Shown piece after piece: positions 15,351 to 25,032 of a DNA stretch of 64,000 nt. The translations under genes were made by a program, and so were the position numbers. The stretch's first letter is position 1, and each line of letters begins with the position of its first letter. The stretch comes from Acidobacteriota bacterium (GTDB taxonomy: Bacteria; Acidobacteriota; Blastocatellia; Pyrinomonadales; Pyrinomonadaceae), in NCBI GenBank assembly GCA_023389035.1, contig JAEWFC010000012.1, forward strand, positions 1 through 64,000, written 5' to 3'. The notes beneath the pieces are model-generated. The model was not told the DNA's origin. It did no database searches and worked only from the letters and a program-made list of their open reading frames with translations.

Positions 15351-16670
15351 ATGTACGAGATAAATGAAACACACGACCCGAACCTGAAAAGCTGGGTCGA
15401 ATCCGCCAACGACCCGAATACGGACTTTCCGATACAGAATTTGCCGTTCTGTGTTTTTGAGGATCCAAACCTGTCGATTAGAAGATGTATCGGCGTACGA
15501 ATCGGTGACAAGGTGCTTGACTTGGTTGCGACTAACGCTGGTGGATTTCTATCAGATTCGTATCCTGACCACGTATTAGAGGCCAACGTCTCACTCAATG
15601 TCTATCAAAATTACGCGGAAGAATCTTTTCGTTCGGAATTGAGACAAAGGATCACTAAGTTACTCTCAGATGATCATAAGGCTGAGGCTGACGGAGTAGA
15701 AGCGTTTCTTTATAACGCGAATGAGGTTAAGTTTCATAACGCGTTTAGTATCGGCGACTACACCGACTTCTACTGCTCGATCTATCATGCGACGAATGTC
15801 GGGTCGATGTTTCGGCCGGACAATCCGTTGATGCCGAATTACAAATATATTCCGATCGGTTATCACGGGCGGGCTTCGTCGATAGTTGTTTCGGGCACGG
15901 ATATCAAGCGGCCGAAAGGGCAGAACCGCAGCGACGCTGAGAAACCGCCGGTGTTTATACCAGCGAAGAATCTGGATTACGAGATGGAGCTTGGGTTCTT
16001 TGTCGGCAAGGGAAATGAGATGGGTTCGCCGATAGATATCAAAGATGCCGAGGAGCATATTTTCGGCGTTTGCCTGGTGAACGACTGGTCCGCGCGAGAC
16101 ATACAGGCATGGGAATACCAGCCGCTCGGGCCGTTCCTAGCAAAGAACTTCGCAACGACGATCTCGCCTTTTGTGGTGACGATGGAGGCACTCGCACCGT
16201 TTCGCACGCCGGCCTTCGAGCGCGATGCGGACGACCCGCAGCCACTCGCTTATTTGTTCGACGAGCAGAATAAGAAGTTCGGCGGGCTCGACATCAATCT
16301 CGAGGTCTATATCCAGACCGAGAAGATGCGGAACGAGAACATTGAGCCGCACAAGATATCGCGCTCGAACACGAAGGACCTCTATTGGACGATCGGCCAG
16401 ATGCTGACGCACCACGCCTCGAACGGCTGCAACCTGCAGACGGGCGACCTGATGGCGACCGGAACTGTTAGCGGCAAAGAGAAAAGCGAACGCGGCTGCC
16501 TGCTGGAGATGACATGGCGTGGAACCGAACCGCTCGAGCTTCCGTCAGGCGAGCAGCGCCGGTTCCTCGAAGACGGCGACGAAGTGATAATGAAAGGCTA
16601 CTGCGAACGCGAGGGCTTTCGCCGCATCGGCTTGGGAGAATGCCGCGGACGCATCCTGCCGGCTGACTAA
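15351..16670 (+). CDS. fahA: Fumarylacetoacetase
   Basis: A 439-residue cytosolic hydrolase for the last step of tyrosine/phenylalanine degradation: 4-fumarylacetoacetate to fumarate and acetoacetate. The N-terminal SH3-like domain is followed by the metal-dependent FAH core with DFYCSIYHATNVG, YHGRASSIVVSGT, YEMELGFFVGKGNEMG, FGVCLVNDWSARDIQAWEY and, near the end, GDLMATGTVSG. These carry the expected metal-binding acidic residues and the His-Arg active-site pair. No other tyrosine-degradation gene is visible here. A MITE-like repeat sits between it and the upstream unknown gene. Confidence 0.95.
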   Translation: MYEINETHDPNLKSWVESANDPNTDFPIQNLPFCVFEDPNLSIRRCIGVRIGDKVLDLVATNAGGFLSDSYPDHVLEANVSLNVYQNYAEESFRSELRQRITKLLSDDHKAEADGVEAFLYNANEVKFHNAFSIGDYTDFYCSIYHATNVGSMFRPDNPLMPNYKYIPIGYHGRASSIVVSGTDIKRPKGQNRSDAEKPPVFIPAKNLDYEMELGFFVGKGNEMGSPIDIKDAEEHIFGVCLVNDWSARDIQAWEYQPLGPFLAKNFATTISPFVVTMEALAPFRTPAFERDADDPQPLAYLFDEQNKKFGGLDINLEVYIQTEKMRNENIEPHKISRSNTKDLYWTIGQMLTHHASNGCNLQTGDLMATGTVSGKEKSERGCLLEMTWRGTEPLELPSGEQRRFLEDGDEVIMKGYCEREGFRRIGLGECRGRILPAD

Positions 16671-16700
16671 AAAAGAGAGCGCAGAAAGCAAGAAGTTAAT

Positions 16701-17594
16701 ATGGCCGGTTCGGCGGAGATGAAGTCTGATTCCTCAGTGGCCTCCGTGAACTCGGTGGCAAATACTGATGTGCATCGAGTGGTTGGCGGATCGACTACAT
16801 TTTCGACCGACTTTCTCGCAATCGAAGAACCGCTGGAGATTCGCCTCGGCACGTCTACGAACGGTAAATACACTCACAAAGCACTGTCGATAACGATGCG
16901 GACACCGGGCGATGATGCCGCGCTTGCCGCCGGTTTACTCTTTACCGAAGGCATTATCTCCAATAGGGCCGACATTTCGAGCATCCGCCATTGCGGGCGG
17001 TCGGCCGATGGGCGAGAGCTCCAGAATACGATCGTCGTCGAGCTTTCGACCGATGTCACGGTCGACGTGAAACGCATCGAGCGTAACTTTTACACGACCT
17101 CCAGCTGCGGTGTATGCGGAAAGAGCTCGATAGAGGCTCTCAGAACCGGTGTGAAGCCGTTGGCGGTGGATGTACCGGCTTCGATCGATCCGGAGCTTCT
17201 GCGTGGATTGCCGGCGAAGCTCGTGGCTGCACAGGCCGGATTCGCCAGGACCGGCGGGCTTCATGCGTCGATCCTTTTCGACAGAAACGGTTCTATGACG
17301 GCGATCGCAGAGGACGTAGGCCGTCACAACGCCCTGGACAAGGTTATCGGCACTGCGTTTCTCGAGGGCAAATTGCCGTTGAGTGAAACTGTCCTGCTGG
17401 TTAGCGGTCGAGCAAGTTTTGAGCTTGTGCAAAAGGCTCTGATGGCGGGAATTCCGGTGCTTGCTGCTATCGGAGCGCCGTCCAGCCTGGCGGTAGATCT
17501 GGCCGCGGAATACGGTATGACGCTGGTCGGATTCCTGAACGACAAGCGTTTCAACATCTATAGCGGCCCGCAACGCATCTCTTCAGTAACGTGA
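16701..17594 (+). CDS. fdhD: Formate dehydrogenase accessory sulfurtransferase FdhD
   Basis: A 297-residue cytosolic protein that passes sulfur to the molybdenum cofactor of formate dehydrogenase-type enzymes. The catalytic pair is Cys136 and Cys139 in SSCGVCGKSS. Downstream are GGLHASILF and EDVGRHNALDKVIG, both diagnostic. The first 30 residues are a low-complexity extension, so translation may begin later than the ATG at 16701, though no better start is obvious. Its stop overlaps the GTG start of the next gene by 4 bases, tying it to the oxidoreductase it presumably activates. Confidence 0.95.
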   Translation: MAGSAEMKSDSSVASVNSVANTDVHRVVGGSTTFSTDFLAIEEPLEIRLGTSTNGKYTHKALSITMRTPGDDAALAAGLLFTEGIISNRADISSIRHCGRSADGRELQNTIVVELSTDVTVDVKRIERNFYTTSSCGVCGKSSIEALRTGVKPLAVDVPASIDPELLRGLPAKLVAAQAGFARTGGLHASILFDRNGSMTAIAEDVGRHNALDKVIGTAFLEGKLPLSETVLLVSGRASFELVQKALMAGIPVLAAIGAPSSLAVDLAAEYGMTLVGFLNDKRFNIYSGPQRISSVT

Positions 17595-19870
17595 CAAAAA
17601 AGACGGACAATCTGAAGGTTACATCGCCCGCCGAATCCGCGGCAGGGATGAAGGCCGTCACCAATGCGACACGGCAGGTGATCGGCAAAATGGGCGTCGT
17701 CCGCGGCGTTCGCGGATTGCTTAACCTCAATCAGTCCAAGGGTTTCGATTGCCAGTCGTGTGCGTGGCCCGATCCCGAGAGCCATCGCACGGTCGCCGAA
17801 TTTTGCGAGAACGGTGCAAAAGCGATGGCCGACGAAGGGATGACGAAGACCATCGGCCGTGAGTTTTTTGCACGCCATTCGATCAGCGAGCTCGCGGCTG
17901 AGAACGACCACTGGCTTAACGCACACGGCCGCCTTGCGGAGCCGCTAATTCTGCGGGAGGGTTCGGATCATTACGAGCCGATCACCTGGACAGACGCGAT
18001 CTCGCTGATAGCTAAGCAGTTAAACCGGCTCGCGTCGCCCGATGAGGCGATCTTTTACACCTCAGGCCGGACGTCAAACGAGGCCGCATTTCTCTATCAG
18101 CTTTTCGTGCGGCAATTCGGCACGAACAACCTGCCTGATTGCTCGAATATGTGCCACGAATCCACCAGCGTGGCCCTCGCAGAATCAATCGGACTCGGGA
18201 AAGCGACCGTAAGGTTGGAAGACTTTGAGAAGACCGATCTCATCCTAATAATCGGCCAAAACCCCGGAACTAATGCACCGCGAATGCTCACGTCGCTGTC
18301 AGCGGCGAAGGCGGCCGGTGCCAAGATGATCGCAATAAACCCTCTGCCGGAGGCCGGACTCAAGGCATTTAAGGACCCAAACCCGCAGCACGGAAACCCG
18401 CTATCGCTTATCGGCGGAAAGCCCGTAAAGCTTGCGGATCTCCATTTACCGGTACGCATCGGCGGCGACATGGCTGTGCTGAAGGGGCTGATGAAGGTGC
18501 TGCTTGAGGCCGAGCGTGCGGCACCGGGAACGGTCTTTGACGGCAAGTTTATTCGCGAGTTCACCACCGGTTTTGATCAAACAATCTCGATGCTCGATGC
18601 GACCGAATGGCCCGATATCATTGAAATGTCAGGGCTTACGCGGACGCTGTTTGACGAGGCCGCGGCGATGATACTGTCTGCCCGATCATTCATCACGTGT
18701 TGGGCGATGGGCGTTACTCAGCACACAGATGCGGTCGCTACGATCCAGGACATCGTAAACCTGCACCTACTGATGGGTGCGATCGGTAGGCCCGGCGCCG
18801 GGCTTTGTCCGGTGCGGGGCCATTCTAATGTGCAGGGCGATCGATCGATGGGTATATGGGAACGTATGACGCCGGTCTTTCGCGAGAATCTCGAGCGTGA
18901 GTTCGGGTTCCAAACACCTGCAAAAGATGGTTTTAATACGATCGAAGCTATCGCCGCGATGCGTGACGGACGGGCGAAAGTATTCTTTGCGATGGGCGGC
19001 AATTTCGCCGCCGCGTCACCAGAGACCGAGACGGTCGAGGCAGGGTTGCGAAATTGCGATCTCACGGTCCAGGTGATAACCAAGCTCAATAGAACGGCGT
19101 TGTCCCCGGGACGTATGTCATTGATATTGCCATGTTTAGGGCGGTCGGAGCGTGACGTACAGGCGAAGGGCGAGCAGTTCGTATCCACCGAAAGCACGAT
19201 GCTGAACGTGCAAAAGTCGCAGGGAATATTTGAACCGGCGTCACCGGAGTTACAAAGCGAGCCGTGGATAGTGGCCCAGCTCGCAACGGCGACTCTCGGT
19301 GACACGACGACCGTCGATTGGGAGGCGATGGCCGGCAACTACGACCTGATCCGCGATGCCATCTCGCGAGTGGTGCCGGGATGCGAGAACTATAACGAGC
19401 GTATTCGCCCCGCCGGCGGTTTCTATATGCCTAATCCGCCGCGTGATCGAAGGTTTCCGACCGCGAGCGGAAAGGCCGTGTTTGCCGCTAACCCATTGGA
19501 AAAGCTTGAGTTGCCGCTGGGCAAGCTGATGCTGACGACGATCCGATCGCATGACCAATTCAACACGACGATATACGGTCTGAGCGATCGCTATCGCGGG
19601 ATCGAGGGCTCGCGGTACGTGATCTTGATGAACGAGGGGGACATCGCGGAACGCGGGCTGTCGGCGGGTCAACTGGTCGAGGTCATTAGTGAATTCGACG
19701 GCACGGTGCGAAGCGTAAGTGGTTTTGCCGTAGTGCCTTACGCGATCCCGAAGGATTCCTGTGCGATGTATTTTCCGGAAGCGAATCCTCTGGTGCCGCT
19801 CGCAAGTTATGCAAAACGAAGCTTTACGCCAACCTCCAAATGCGTGATCGTGACGGTCGAGGCGGCGTGA
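17591..19870 (+). CDS. Molybdopterin oxidoreductase, FdhF/YdeP family
   Basis: A 759-residue molybdenum bis-MGD oxidoreductase of the FdhF/YdeP family, probably cytosolic because no twin-arginine signal is visible. Substrate is not established for this subfamily. Cys54, Cys57 and Cys71 lie in CQSCAWP ... FCENG, fewer than the four Cys of a classical NapA/FdhF cluster site. The likely Mo ligand is the Cys in NMCHESTSVAL, matching the (Se)Cys-His pair of FdhF. Later text GRPGAGLCPVRGHSNVQGDR is typical of the family, and the C-terminal molydopterin-binding domain ends the protein. GTG start, overlapping fdhD by 4 bases and mobA by one base, so fdhD-ydeP-mobA form a tight operon. Confidence 0.92.
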   Translation: MTKKTDNLKVTSPAESAAGMKAVTNATRQVIGKMGVVRGVRGLLNLNQSKGFDCQSCAWPDPESHRTVAEFCENGAKAMADEGMTKTIGREFFARHSISELAAENDHWLNAHGRLAEPLILREGSDHYEPITWTDAISLIAKQLNRLASPDEAIFYTSGRTSNEAAFLYQLFVRQFGTNNLPDCSNMCHESTSVALAESIGLGKATVRLEDFEKTDLILIIGQNPGTNAPRMLTSLSAAKAAGAKMIAINPLPEAGLKAFKDPNPQHGNPLSLIGGKPVKLADLHLPVRIGGDMAVLKGLMKVLLEAERAAPGTVFDGKFIREFTTGFDQTISMLDATEWPDIIEMSGLTRTLFDEAAAMILSARSFITCWAMGVTQHTDAVATIQDIVNLHLLMGAIGRPGAGLCPVRGHSNVQGDRSMGIWERMTPVFRENLEREFGFQTPAKDGFNTIEAIAAMRDGRAKVFFAMGGNFAAASPETETVEAGLRNCDLTVQVITKLNRTALSPGRMSLILPCLGRSERDVQAKGEQFVSTESTMLNVQKSQGIFEPASPELQSEPWIVAQLATATLGDTTTVDWEAMAGNYDLIRDAISRVVPGCENYNERIRPAGGFYMPNPPRDRRFPTASGKAVFAANPLEKLELPLGKLMLTTIRSHDQFNTTIYGLSDRYRGIEGSRYVILMNEGDIAERGLSAGQLVEVISEFDGTVRSVSGFAVVPYAIPKDSCAMYFPEANPLVPLASYAKRSFTPTSKCVIVTVEAA

Positions 19871-20466
19871 TGGAGATCACTCCGTACATACTTATCGGCG
19901 GCAGGTCGGAGAGATTCGGGCGTGATAAAGCTCTCTTTACGATCAGCGGCGAATCGCTAGCGATGCTGGCGGTAACTGCTGCAGAAACGGCACTTGGCGG
20001 TGTTGCGGCACGTTTTGTGGCGGCTCGAGTCGATCAATTTCCGCAGCTTTCGCAGCGTGAGACGATCGGGGACATGTATCCCGGACGTGGTGCCGTCGGT
20101 GCTGTACATGCCGCTCTATCAGATGCGAAAACGGAATGGATCTTTGTGCTAGCGTGTGATCTTCCGTTCGTCACGGCCGAGTTTATCGGGCTGCTAACAA
20201 GCAAACTCGCGGACAATATCGACGCGGTCATTCCCGAAGATCCAGCAGGCAGGACGCAACCTTTATGCGGGTTTTACCACGTTGCGGCGTGCCGCGAAGT
20301 CTTTGGATATGCGGCAAAAGGTTCCGGTAAAACGCCGTCGTTATTGGCCTTGATCGATTCTCTCAGGTCGCGAGTGCTCTCGTTTAATGAGTACAAAATG
20401 CTTTCCGGCGCCGAGCGGATCCTGCAGAACGTGAACACCCGCGACGACCTTGCGGGCATCGAATGA
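19870..20466 (+). CDS. mobA: Molybdenum cofactor guanylyltransferase
   Basis: A nucleotidyltransferase of 198 residues that attaches GMP to molybdopterin to make MGD, the form used by the upstream oxidoreductase. The signature loop LIGGRSERFGRDKAL replaces the usual LAGGxSxRMGxDK, and ACDLPFVTAEF holds the metal-binding Asp. I use the ATG at 19870, which overlaps the previous stop by one base (TGATG), rather than an in-frame ATG 30 bases upstream inside that gene. The operon context supports the specific MobA call over other GT-A-like nucleotidyltransferases. Confidence 0.9.
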   Translation: MEITPYILIGGRSERFGRDKALFTISGESLAMLAVTAAETALGGVAARFVAARVDQFPQLSQRETIGDMYPGRGAVGAVHAALSDAKTEWIFVLACDLPFVTAEFIGLLTSKLADNIDAVIPEDPAGRTQPLCGFYHVAACREVFGYAAKGSGKTPSLLALIDSLRSRVLSFNEYKMLSGAERILQNVNTRDDLAGIE

Positions 20467-20512
20467 ACTTGACCTTTTATGTTCGCCGCGGCCGTGTGGC
20501 ACAATTGAAACG

Positions 20513-21919
20513 ATGGAGCTAAGACTCGACAAATTTCGCGAAGAATGCGGTATTTTCGGCATTTTTGGCCACGAAGAGGCCTCAACGCTGACCCAGCTTG
20601 GGCTCTTCGCCCTGCAGCACCGCGGACAGGAAGCTTGCGGCATCGTGACCAGCGACGGCCAGGACCTGCACCAGTTCAGGTCGATCGGGCTGGTCGCTGA
20701 TGTGCTGAATAAGGACGTGTTGCGAAGCCTAAAGGGCCGCAGTGCGATCGGGCACACCCGTTATTCCACCGCCGGACGCAATACGATCAAGGAAGTACAG
20801 CCTTTTTCGGTCACCTGCCAGCACGGCCAGATCGCGATCTGCCACAACGGAAACCTGCCATTTGCTCAGGCAAAACGCCGTGAACTTGAAGAAGCCGGTG
20901 CCATATTCTCATCAACTTCGGACACCGAAACCATACTCCATAGCATTGCCCAGACGCGTACGGGCGATGTGGTCGAGGCACTTACAAAGGTGCTTGTGCA
21001 GACGGAAGGTGCGTTTTCATTGCTGTTTTTGACACCTGAGAAGCTCGTCGCGGTCCGCGATCCACGGGGGTTCAGGCCGCTTGTTCTAGGGAAATTGAAG
21101 GACGCCTGGTGCGTAGCCTCGGAGACGTGTGCGTTTGACCTGATCGACGCCGAATTCGTCCGCGAGGTCGAGCCGGGCGAGATGATAATTGTTGACAGTA
21201 ATGGGCTTCACTCCGTTCGGCCGTTCCCTGACAGGCCCAAGGCAGTGTGCACCTTTGAGCACGTTTATTTTTCACGGCCCGACTCGACCATATTCGGCAG
21301 ATCGGTCAATGAATCACGGCATAAAATGGGCAAACGGCTCGCGATGGAGCACCCTGTGGATGCCGATATGGTGGTGCCGGTGCCGGACTCAGGCGTCGCC
21401 GCTTCGATCGGGTACGCCAAGGAATCCGGCATCAATTTTCGCCAGGCGATCATCCGAAATCACTATGTCGGACGGACCTTTATCGAGCCGTCGCAGTCGA
21501 TCAGGTCCTTTGGCGTCAGGCTTAAACTCAATCCTATCAAGGACTTGATCAAGGGGCAGCGAGTGATATTGGTCGACGATTCGATCGTGCGCGGCACCAC
21601 CTCAAAGAAGATCGTGCAGATGGTGCGCGAGGCCGGAGCGGCCGAGGTGCACATGCGTATTTCTTGCCCGCCGACGCTTTCGCCCTGTTATTACGGGGTC
21701 GATACGCCACGGACGGCCGAGCTTATAGCCGCCCAAATGACGGTCGAAGAGGTCTGCAGATACATTGAGGCCGACTCGCTGGGCTATCTGTCGCTCGAGG
21801 GCATGCTCGAGGCGATCGGGATCGACAGCGGCGCCAGCTGCAATGCCTGCTGGACCGGAAAGTATCCGACGCTGATCGCGAACGGAAAAGCTGCGGACGC
21901 CTCAGATGTGTCAATCTGA
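20513..21919 (+). CDS. purF: Amidophosphoribosyltransferase
   Basis: A 468-residue cytosolic enzyme making 5-phosphoribosylamine from PRPP and glutamine, the first committed step of purine synthesis. The ATG at 20513 places Cys12 (EECGIFGIFG) as the N-terminal nucleophile after removal of an 11-residue propeptide, as in the Bacillus subtilis type. Later cysteines in VCTFEHVYFSRP and SCNACWTGKYP match the [4Fe-4S] cluster ligands of that type. The PRPP loop is VILVDDSIVRGTTSKK. It starts 46 bases after mobA and may have its own promoter in that gap. Confidence 0.96.
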   Translation: MELRLDKFREECGIFGIFGHEEASTLTQLGLFALQHRGQEACGIVTSDGQDLHQFRSIGLVADVLNKDVLRSLKGRSAIGHTRYSTAGRNTIKEVQPFSVTCQHGQIAICHNGNLPFAQAKRRELEEAGAIFSSTSDTETILHSIAQTRTGDVVEALTKVLVQTEGAFSLLFLTPEKLVAVRDPRGFRPLVLGKLKDAWCVASETCAFDLIDAEFVREVEPGEMIIVDSNGLHSVRPFPDRPKAVCTFEHVYFSRPDSTIFGRSVNESRHKMGKRLAMEHPVDADMVVPVPDSGVAASIGYAKESGINFRQAIIRNHYVGRTFIEPSQSIRSFGVRLKLNPIKDLIKGQRVILVDDSIVRGTTSKKIVQMVREAGAAEVHMRISCPPTLSPCYYGVDTPRTAELIAAQMTVEEVCRYIEADSLGYLSLEGMLEAIGIDSGASCNACWTGKYPTLIANGKAADASDVSI

Positions 21920-21940
21920 CCCGTTTCGGCGAATTGTCTG

Positions 21941-21976
21941 TGTGTCATTTTTTTCCGGGCGGATCATTTTGACACA
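21941..21976. other. Inverted repeat in the purF-ispH convergent gap
   Basis: TGTGTCA (21941-21947) and TGACACA (21970-21976) are perfect inverted repeats 22 bases apart, each bordered by T-rich or A/T-rich sequence. A third copy of GTGTCA lies just before the purF stop. In the gap between two convergent genes it could be a weak bidirectional terminator or a protein-binding site; I cannot distinguish these. Confidence 0.3.
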
Positions 21977-22159
21977 TTCAGATCGCGCATATCTTGCAAA
22001 CCGCGCATATCGCGCAGGTCGAATTTCAACCAGCTCCGATCGCTAGCCTTCACTCACAAACGACCCTCCGGACGCGGCTCCGAAGTTGATGTAAAACTTC
22101 AACTCGCGGTCCGATCCGGGATCTGCGGAACTCATGGAAATTTCGGGAACCGGGGAATT

Positions 22160-23029
22160 TTACTGCAGCGCGAGTTCGGCGGAATTATCGGCGCCGATCG
22201 ACTTCAGGTGCGCGATGACATTTTGGATCAGCCACTCGGGTGTCGAGGCTCCGGCGGTGACGCCGACGCGTTTTGCACCGGCGAGGTCTGCGGGGTTAAT
22301 GTCAGCCGCGGTCTCGATCAGAAAGCTCTTCTCGCATTGCTCTTTGCATACGGCGTGAAGCTTGACGCTGTTTGATGAATGAGCCGCACCGATGATGTAA
22401 AACGCATCGACCATTCGCGCGAGCGCTCGTGCGGCGTCCTGACGGTCGCGAGTCGCTGAGCAGATCGTGTTGACCACTTCGACCTCGTCATCGGTCTTCG
22501 ATTTTACGGCCTCGGCCGTGTCGAAAAATGTCTTCAGCTTGATGGTTGTCTGCGATACGACTAACGGTTTTCTGAGCCGCGGAAGCGATGCCACTTCGGC
22601 CTCGTCCTTGATTATGAAAGCGTGGTCGGGAGCGTAGCCTTTGACGCCGATCATCTCGGGATGTTCGGGGCTGCCGACTATGACGACGTGGCGGTCGGCC
22701 GCGGCCGCACGCGAGGCCAGGCGCTGAACGCGCGTGACGAACGGGCATGTCGCATCGACCACCTTGCCGGCCTTTTCCTTTAGCTCTTGCTCGACCTGCG
22801 GCGTGACGCCGTGTGCACGGATGACGGCGGTCTGATCACGCGTGATCTGGACCGGCTCGGCGACGGTCGAGACGCCCTCGGTCGCGAGCCGCTTCATTTC
22901 CTGCTCATTATGGATCAGCGGGCCGAGCGTGCGGACGGTCTCGCCCTTTTGGACGGAGTCTTCCACCATCTCTACAGCGCGTTCGACACCGAAGCAAAAT
23001 CCGTATTCGTCAGCCAGCAAAACTTCCAT
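22160..23029 (-). CDS. ispH: 4-hydroxy-3-methylbut-2-enyl diphosphate reductase
   Basis: A 289-residue cytosolic iron-sulfur enzyme, the last step of the MEP isoprenoid pathway, giving IPP and DMAPP. The cluster ligands are Cys12 (YGFCFGV), Cys95 (VDATCPFV) and Cys190 (VNTICSATRDRQ). Substrate-binding His residues sit in LGPLIHN and RAHGV, and the catalytic Glu is expected in PEHPE. Length and order agree with the family. It is a stand-alone gene with convergent purF on one side and a divergent helicase-like gene on the other. Confidence 0.96.
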   Translation of the reverse strand: MEVLLADEYGFCFGVERAVEMVEDSVQKGETVRTLGPLIHNEQEMKRLATEGVSTVAEPVQITRDQTAVIRAHGVTPQVEQELKEKAGKVVDATCPFVTRVQRLASRAAAADRHVVIVGSPEHPEMIGVKGYAPDHAFIIKDEAEVASLPRLRKPLVVSQTTIKLKTFFDTAEAVKSKTDDEVEVVNTICSATRDRQDAARALARMVDAFYIIGAAHSSNSVKLHAVCKEQCEKSFLIETAADINPADLAGAKRVGVTAGASTPEWLIQNVIAHLKSIGADNSAELALQ

Positions 23030-23132
23030 AACTCTTAATTCGTCACAGAGAACGAAGTAGTTTTAGTTTACCAGAATCGGAAAAGAGTTGCAGGGCAGTT
23101 TGCACGTGCGTTTTGTGCGATAATCGTTGGAA

Positions 23133-24995
23133 ATGAATGGAAGGCCGCCCGAAATACCGCCGCACAAGCTGATCTCCGCTCTACGCGGCTACGATCTGCT
23201 GCCGGCGATCGTCTTTCTGCCGACGCGTCGGAAGTGTGACGAATCGGCATCGGAGGTCGCGGGCGACCGCAGCCAAAAGACGGACGCCGCGAAGTTTGAA
23301 CGCCGCCGCGAGATGTTTGAGGAGTTTGCGATCGACAGCCCTGAGGTGCGTCGGCACAAGCATGCAAAGATCCTGGTTCACGCGGGCGTCGCGTCGCATC
23401 ACGCCGGTCATATTCCATCGTGGAAACTCCTGATCGAAAAGATGATGTCCGCCGGATTGCTGAACGCGATCTTTGCGACATCGACCGTCGCAGCGGGTGT
23501 TGATTTTCCGGCGCGTACGGTCGTCATCACCAACGCCGATACGCGAGGCAATGACGGCTGGCGGCCGCTTTCTGCGAACGAGCTGCACCAGATGACCGGC
23601 CGCGCGGGCCGCCGCGGAAAAGACCTGGTCGGCTTTTGCGTGCTCGCACCGGGACAGTTTCAAAATCCGAAAAAGATCGCCGAGCTGCTGCGTTCGCAGC
23701 CCGATCCGCTCGAGAGCAAGTTTCGGGCGACGTACACCAGCCTTGTAAATCTGCTCGACGCATTCGGCAGTTTCAGCCAGGTGCGTGAGATCGCGGAGAA
23801 GAGCTACGCCTTTCAGGACACGGTTCGCCAGATCACTGATATCGAAAAGCGGCGGGATGCCGCGGCGAGAAAGCTTGAGACGAACCTCTCGGCTGCCGGT
23901 ATCGAAATGACGGCCGAGGACCTGAGAGGTTTTGAGCGGCTTACCAGTGCACGCCGCCGCGTGGACGAACGGCTGCCTGCGACGCGAGCCGAGATGCGTT
24001 ACCGCTGGCTCGAGGAAAATGTCACGGCGGGCCGTGTCGTCACCCAAGGCCGCAGCGGGAAGCGGCTGTTCCTGATAATCAACGTCCGCGGCGATGCCGT
24101 TAGCGCGATGCGCGATGACGGCGACGGCCGGTCGTTCCCGCTCTCGCGTGTCAATCGAATCTATAAGAACACCTACAGCCTGAAGGAAGCCGCTATCGAG
24201 CAGGCTTTCTTTGATACGCTCGAGGGCAAGAATAAACCGCTGGACGAACCGAAGATCTCGTTCCAAAAGGACACGGATGAAACCGGTGCGTTGGTCGATT
24301 CGCTGATCGAGAGCTTTATACCGCGGGGACTTGACGAGGAAGCCCGCGCGGGCGTTTTGGAAACGCTGTGGCTTTCGGCGAAAGACGCCGGCGAGATGGA
24401 GAAAGCGGAGCGTGACCTGCAGCACCTGCGGCAGATGATCTGGCGGCCGTTCGACGAACGCGCACGCGTGCTCGATCATTTCGGTTATATCGATTTTGCG
24501 ACCGAGAAAGTTACGACGACCGGAAAGTGGCTCGCGGATGTTCGCGTCGACCGGCCGCTGCTCGTGGGTGAAGCGTTGCGGCACGGGATATTTGACGGCC
24601 TGGAACCGGAAGCCGTTGCCGGCCTGATGGCCGCGCTCGCCGCGGACCCCGACAGGAACTACGGCGACCTGTACCTGTCGGACTCTTTGATGGACGCGGT
24701 CGCGGAGCTGGAGGATATTATTTACGAAGTGTCGAAGGCGGAATGGAAGTTCGGCATCGAGCCCGCCGAGGAGATCAATATGTCAGCGGCGGCGGCAGCC
24801 GAGCATTGGACACGCGGCGGCACGTGGAGCTCGCTTGTCGCAAAAACGCAGGCTGAGGAAGGCGACCTGGTGCGGCTGCTATCACGCACCGGCGAGGCCC
24901 TGATGCAGATAGCAAGGCTCGAAGGTTCAAACCCCGAAGCCGCATCGCTCGCACGTGAAACGGCCGAGATAATGCTGAGGGAGCCGATCAGGTAA
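23133..24995 (+). CDS. Ski2-like helicase C-terminal half without the ATP-binding domain
   Basis: A 620-residue protein related to Ski2/Mtr4-like DExH RNA helicases, but it begins directly at the second RecA domain: HKLISALRGYDLLPAIVFLPTRR, then HHAGHIPSWKLLIEKMM, motif V-like FATSTVAAGVDFPARTVVI and motif VI QMTGRAGRRG. No Walker A (GKT) or DExH box is present in the protein or in the 100 bases between it and the divergent ispH gene. The C-terminal 350 residues resemble the helical/winged-helix part of the family. It either is a truncated relic or a deliberate non-motor paralogue. The start is the ATG at 23133; a TTG six bases upstream is less likely. Confidence 0.85.
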   Translation: MNGRPPEIPPHKLISALRGYDLLPAIVFLPTRRKCDESASEVAGDRSQKTDAAKFERRREMFEEFAIDSPEVRRHKHAKILVHAGVASHHAGHIPSWKLLIEKMMSAGLLNAIFATSTVAAGVDFPARTVVITNADTRGNDGWRPLSANELHQMTGRAGRRGKDLVGFCVLAPGQFQNPKKIAELLRSQPDPLESKFRATYTSLVNLLDAFGSFSQVREIAEKSYAFQDTVRQITDIEKRRDAAARKLETNLSAAGIEMTAEDLRGFERLTSARRRVDERLPATRAEMRYRWLEENVTAGRVVTQGRSGKRLFLIINVRGDAVSAMRDDGDGRSFPLSRVNRIYKNTYSLKEAAIEQAFFDTLEGKNKPLDEPKISFQKDTDETGALVDSLIESFIPRGLDEEARAGVLETLWLSAKDAGEMEKAERDLQHLRQMIWRPFDERARVLDHFGYIDFATEKVTTTGKWLADVRVDRPLLVGEALRHGIFDGLEPEAVAGLMAALAADPDRNYGDLYLSDSLMDAVAELEDIIYEVSKAEWKFGIEPAEEINMSAAAAAEHWTRGGTWSSLVAKTQAEEGDLVRLLSRTGEALMQIARLEGSNPEAASLARETAEIMLREPIR

Positions 24996-25032
24996 CGAAG
25001 GGCCGGTTAAGATGGTGTGCTAAGATTTCGCT

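Noticed and set aside
23181..24584. 467-codon minus-strand frame opposite the helicase-like gene
   Set aside because: It is the antisense shadow of a recognisable gene in high-G+C sequence; no motifs or signals of its own.
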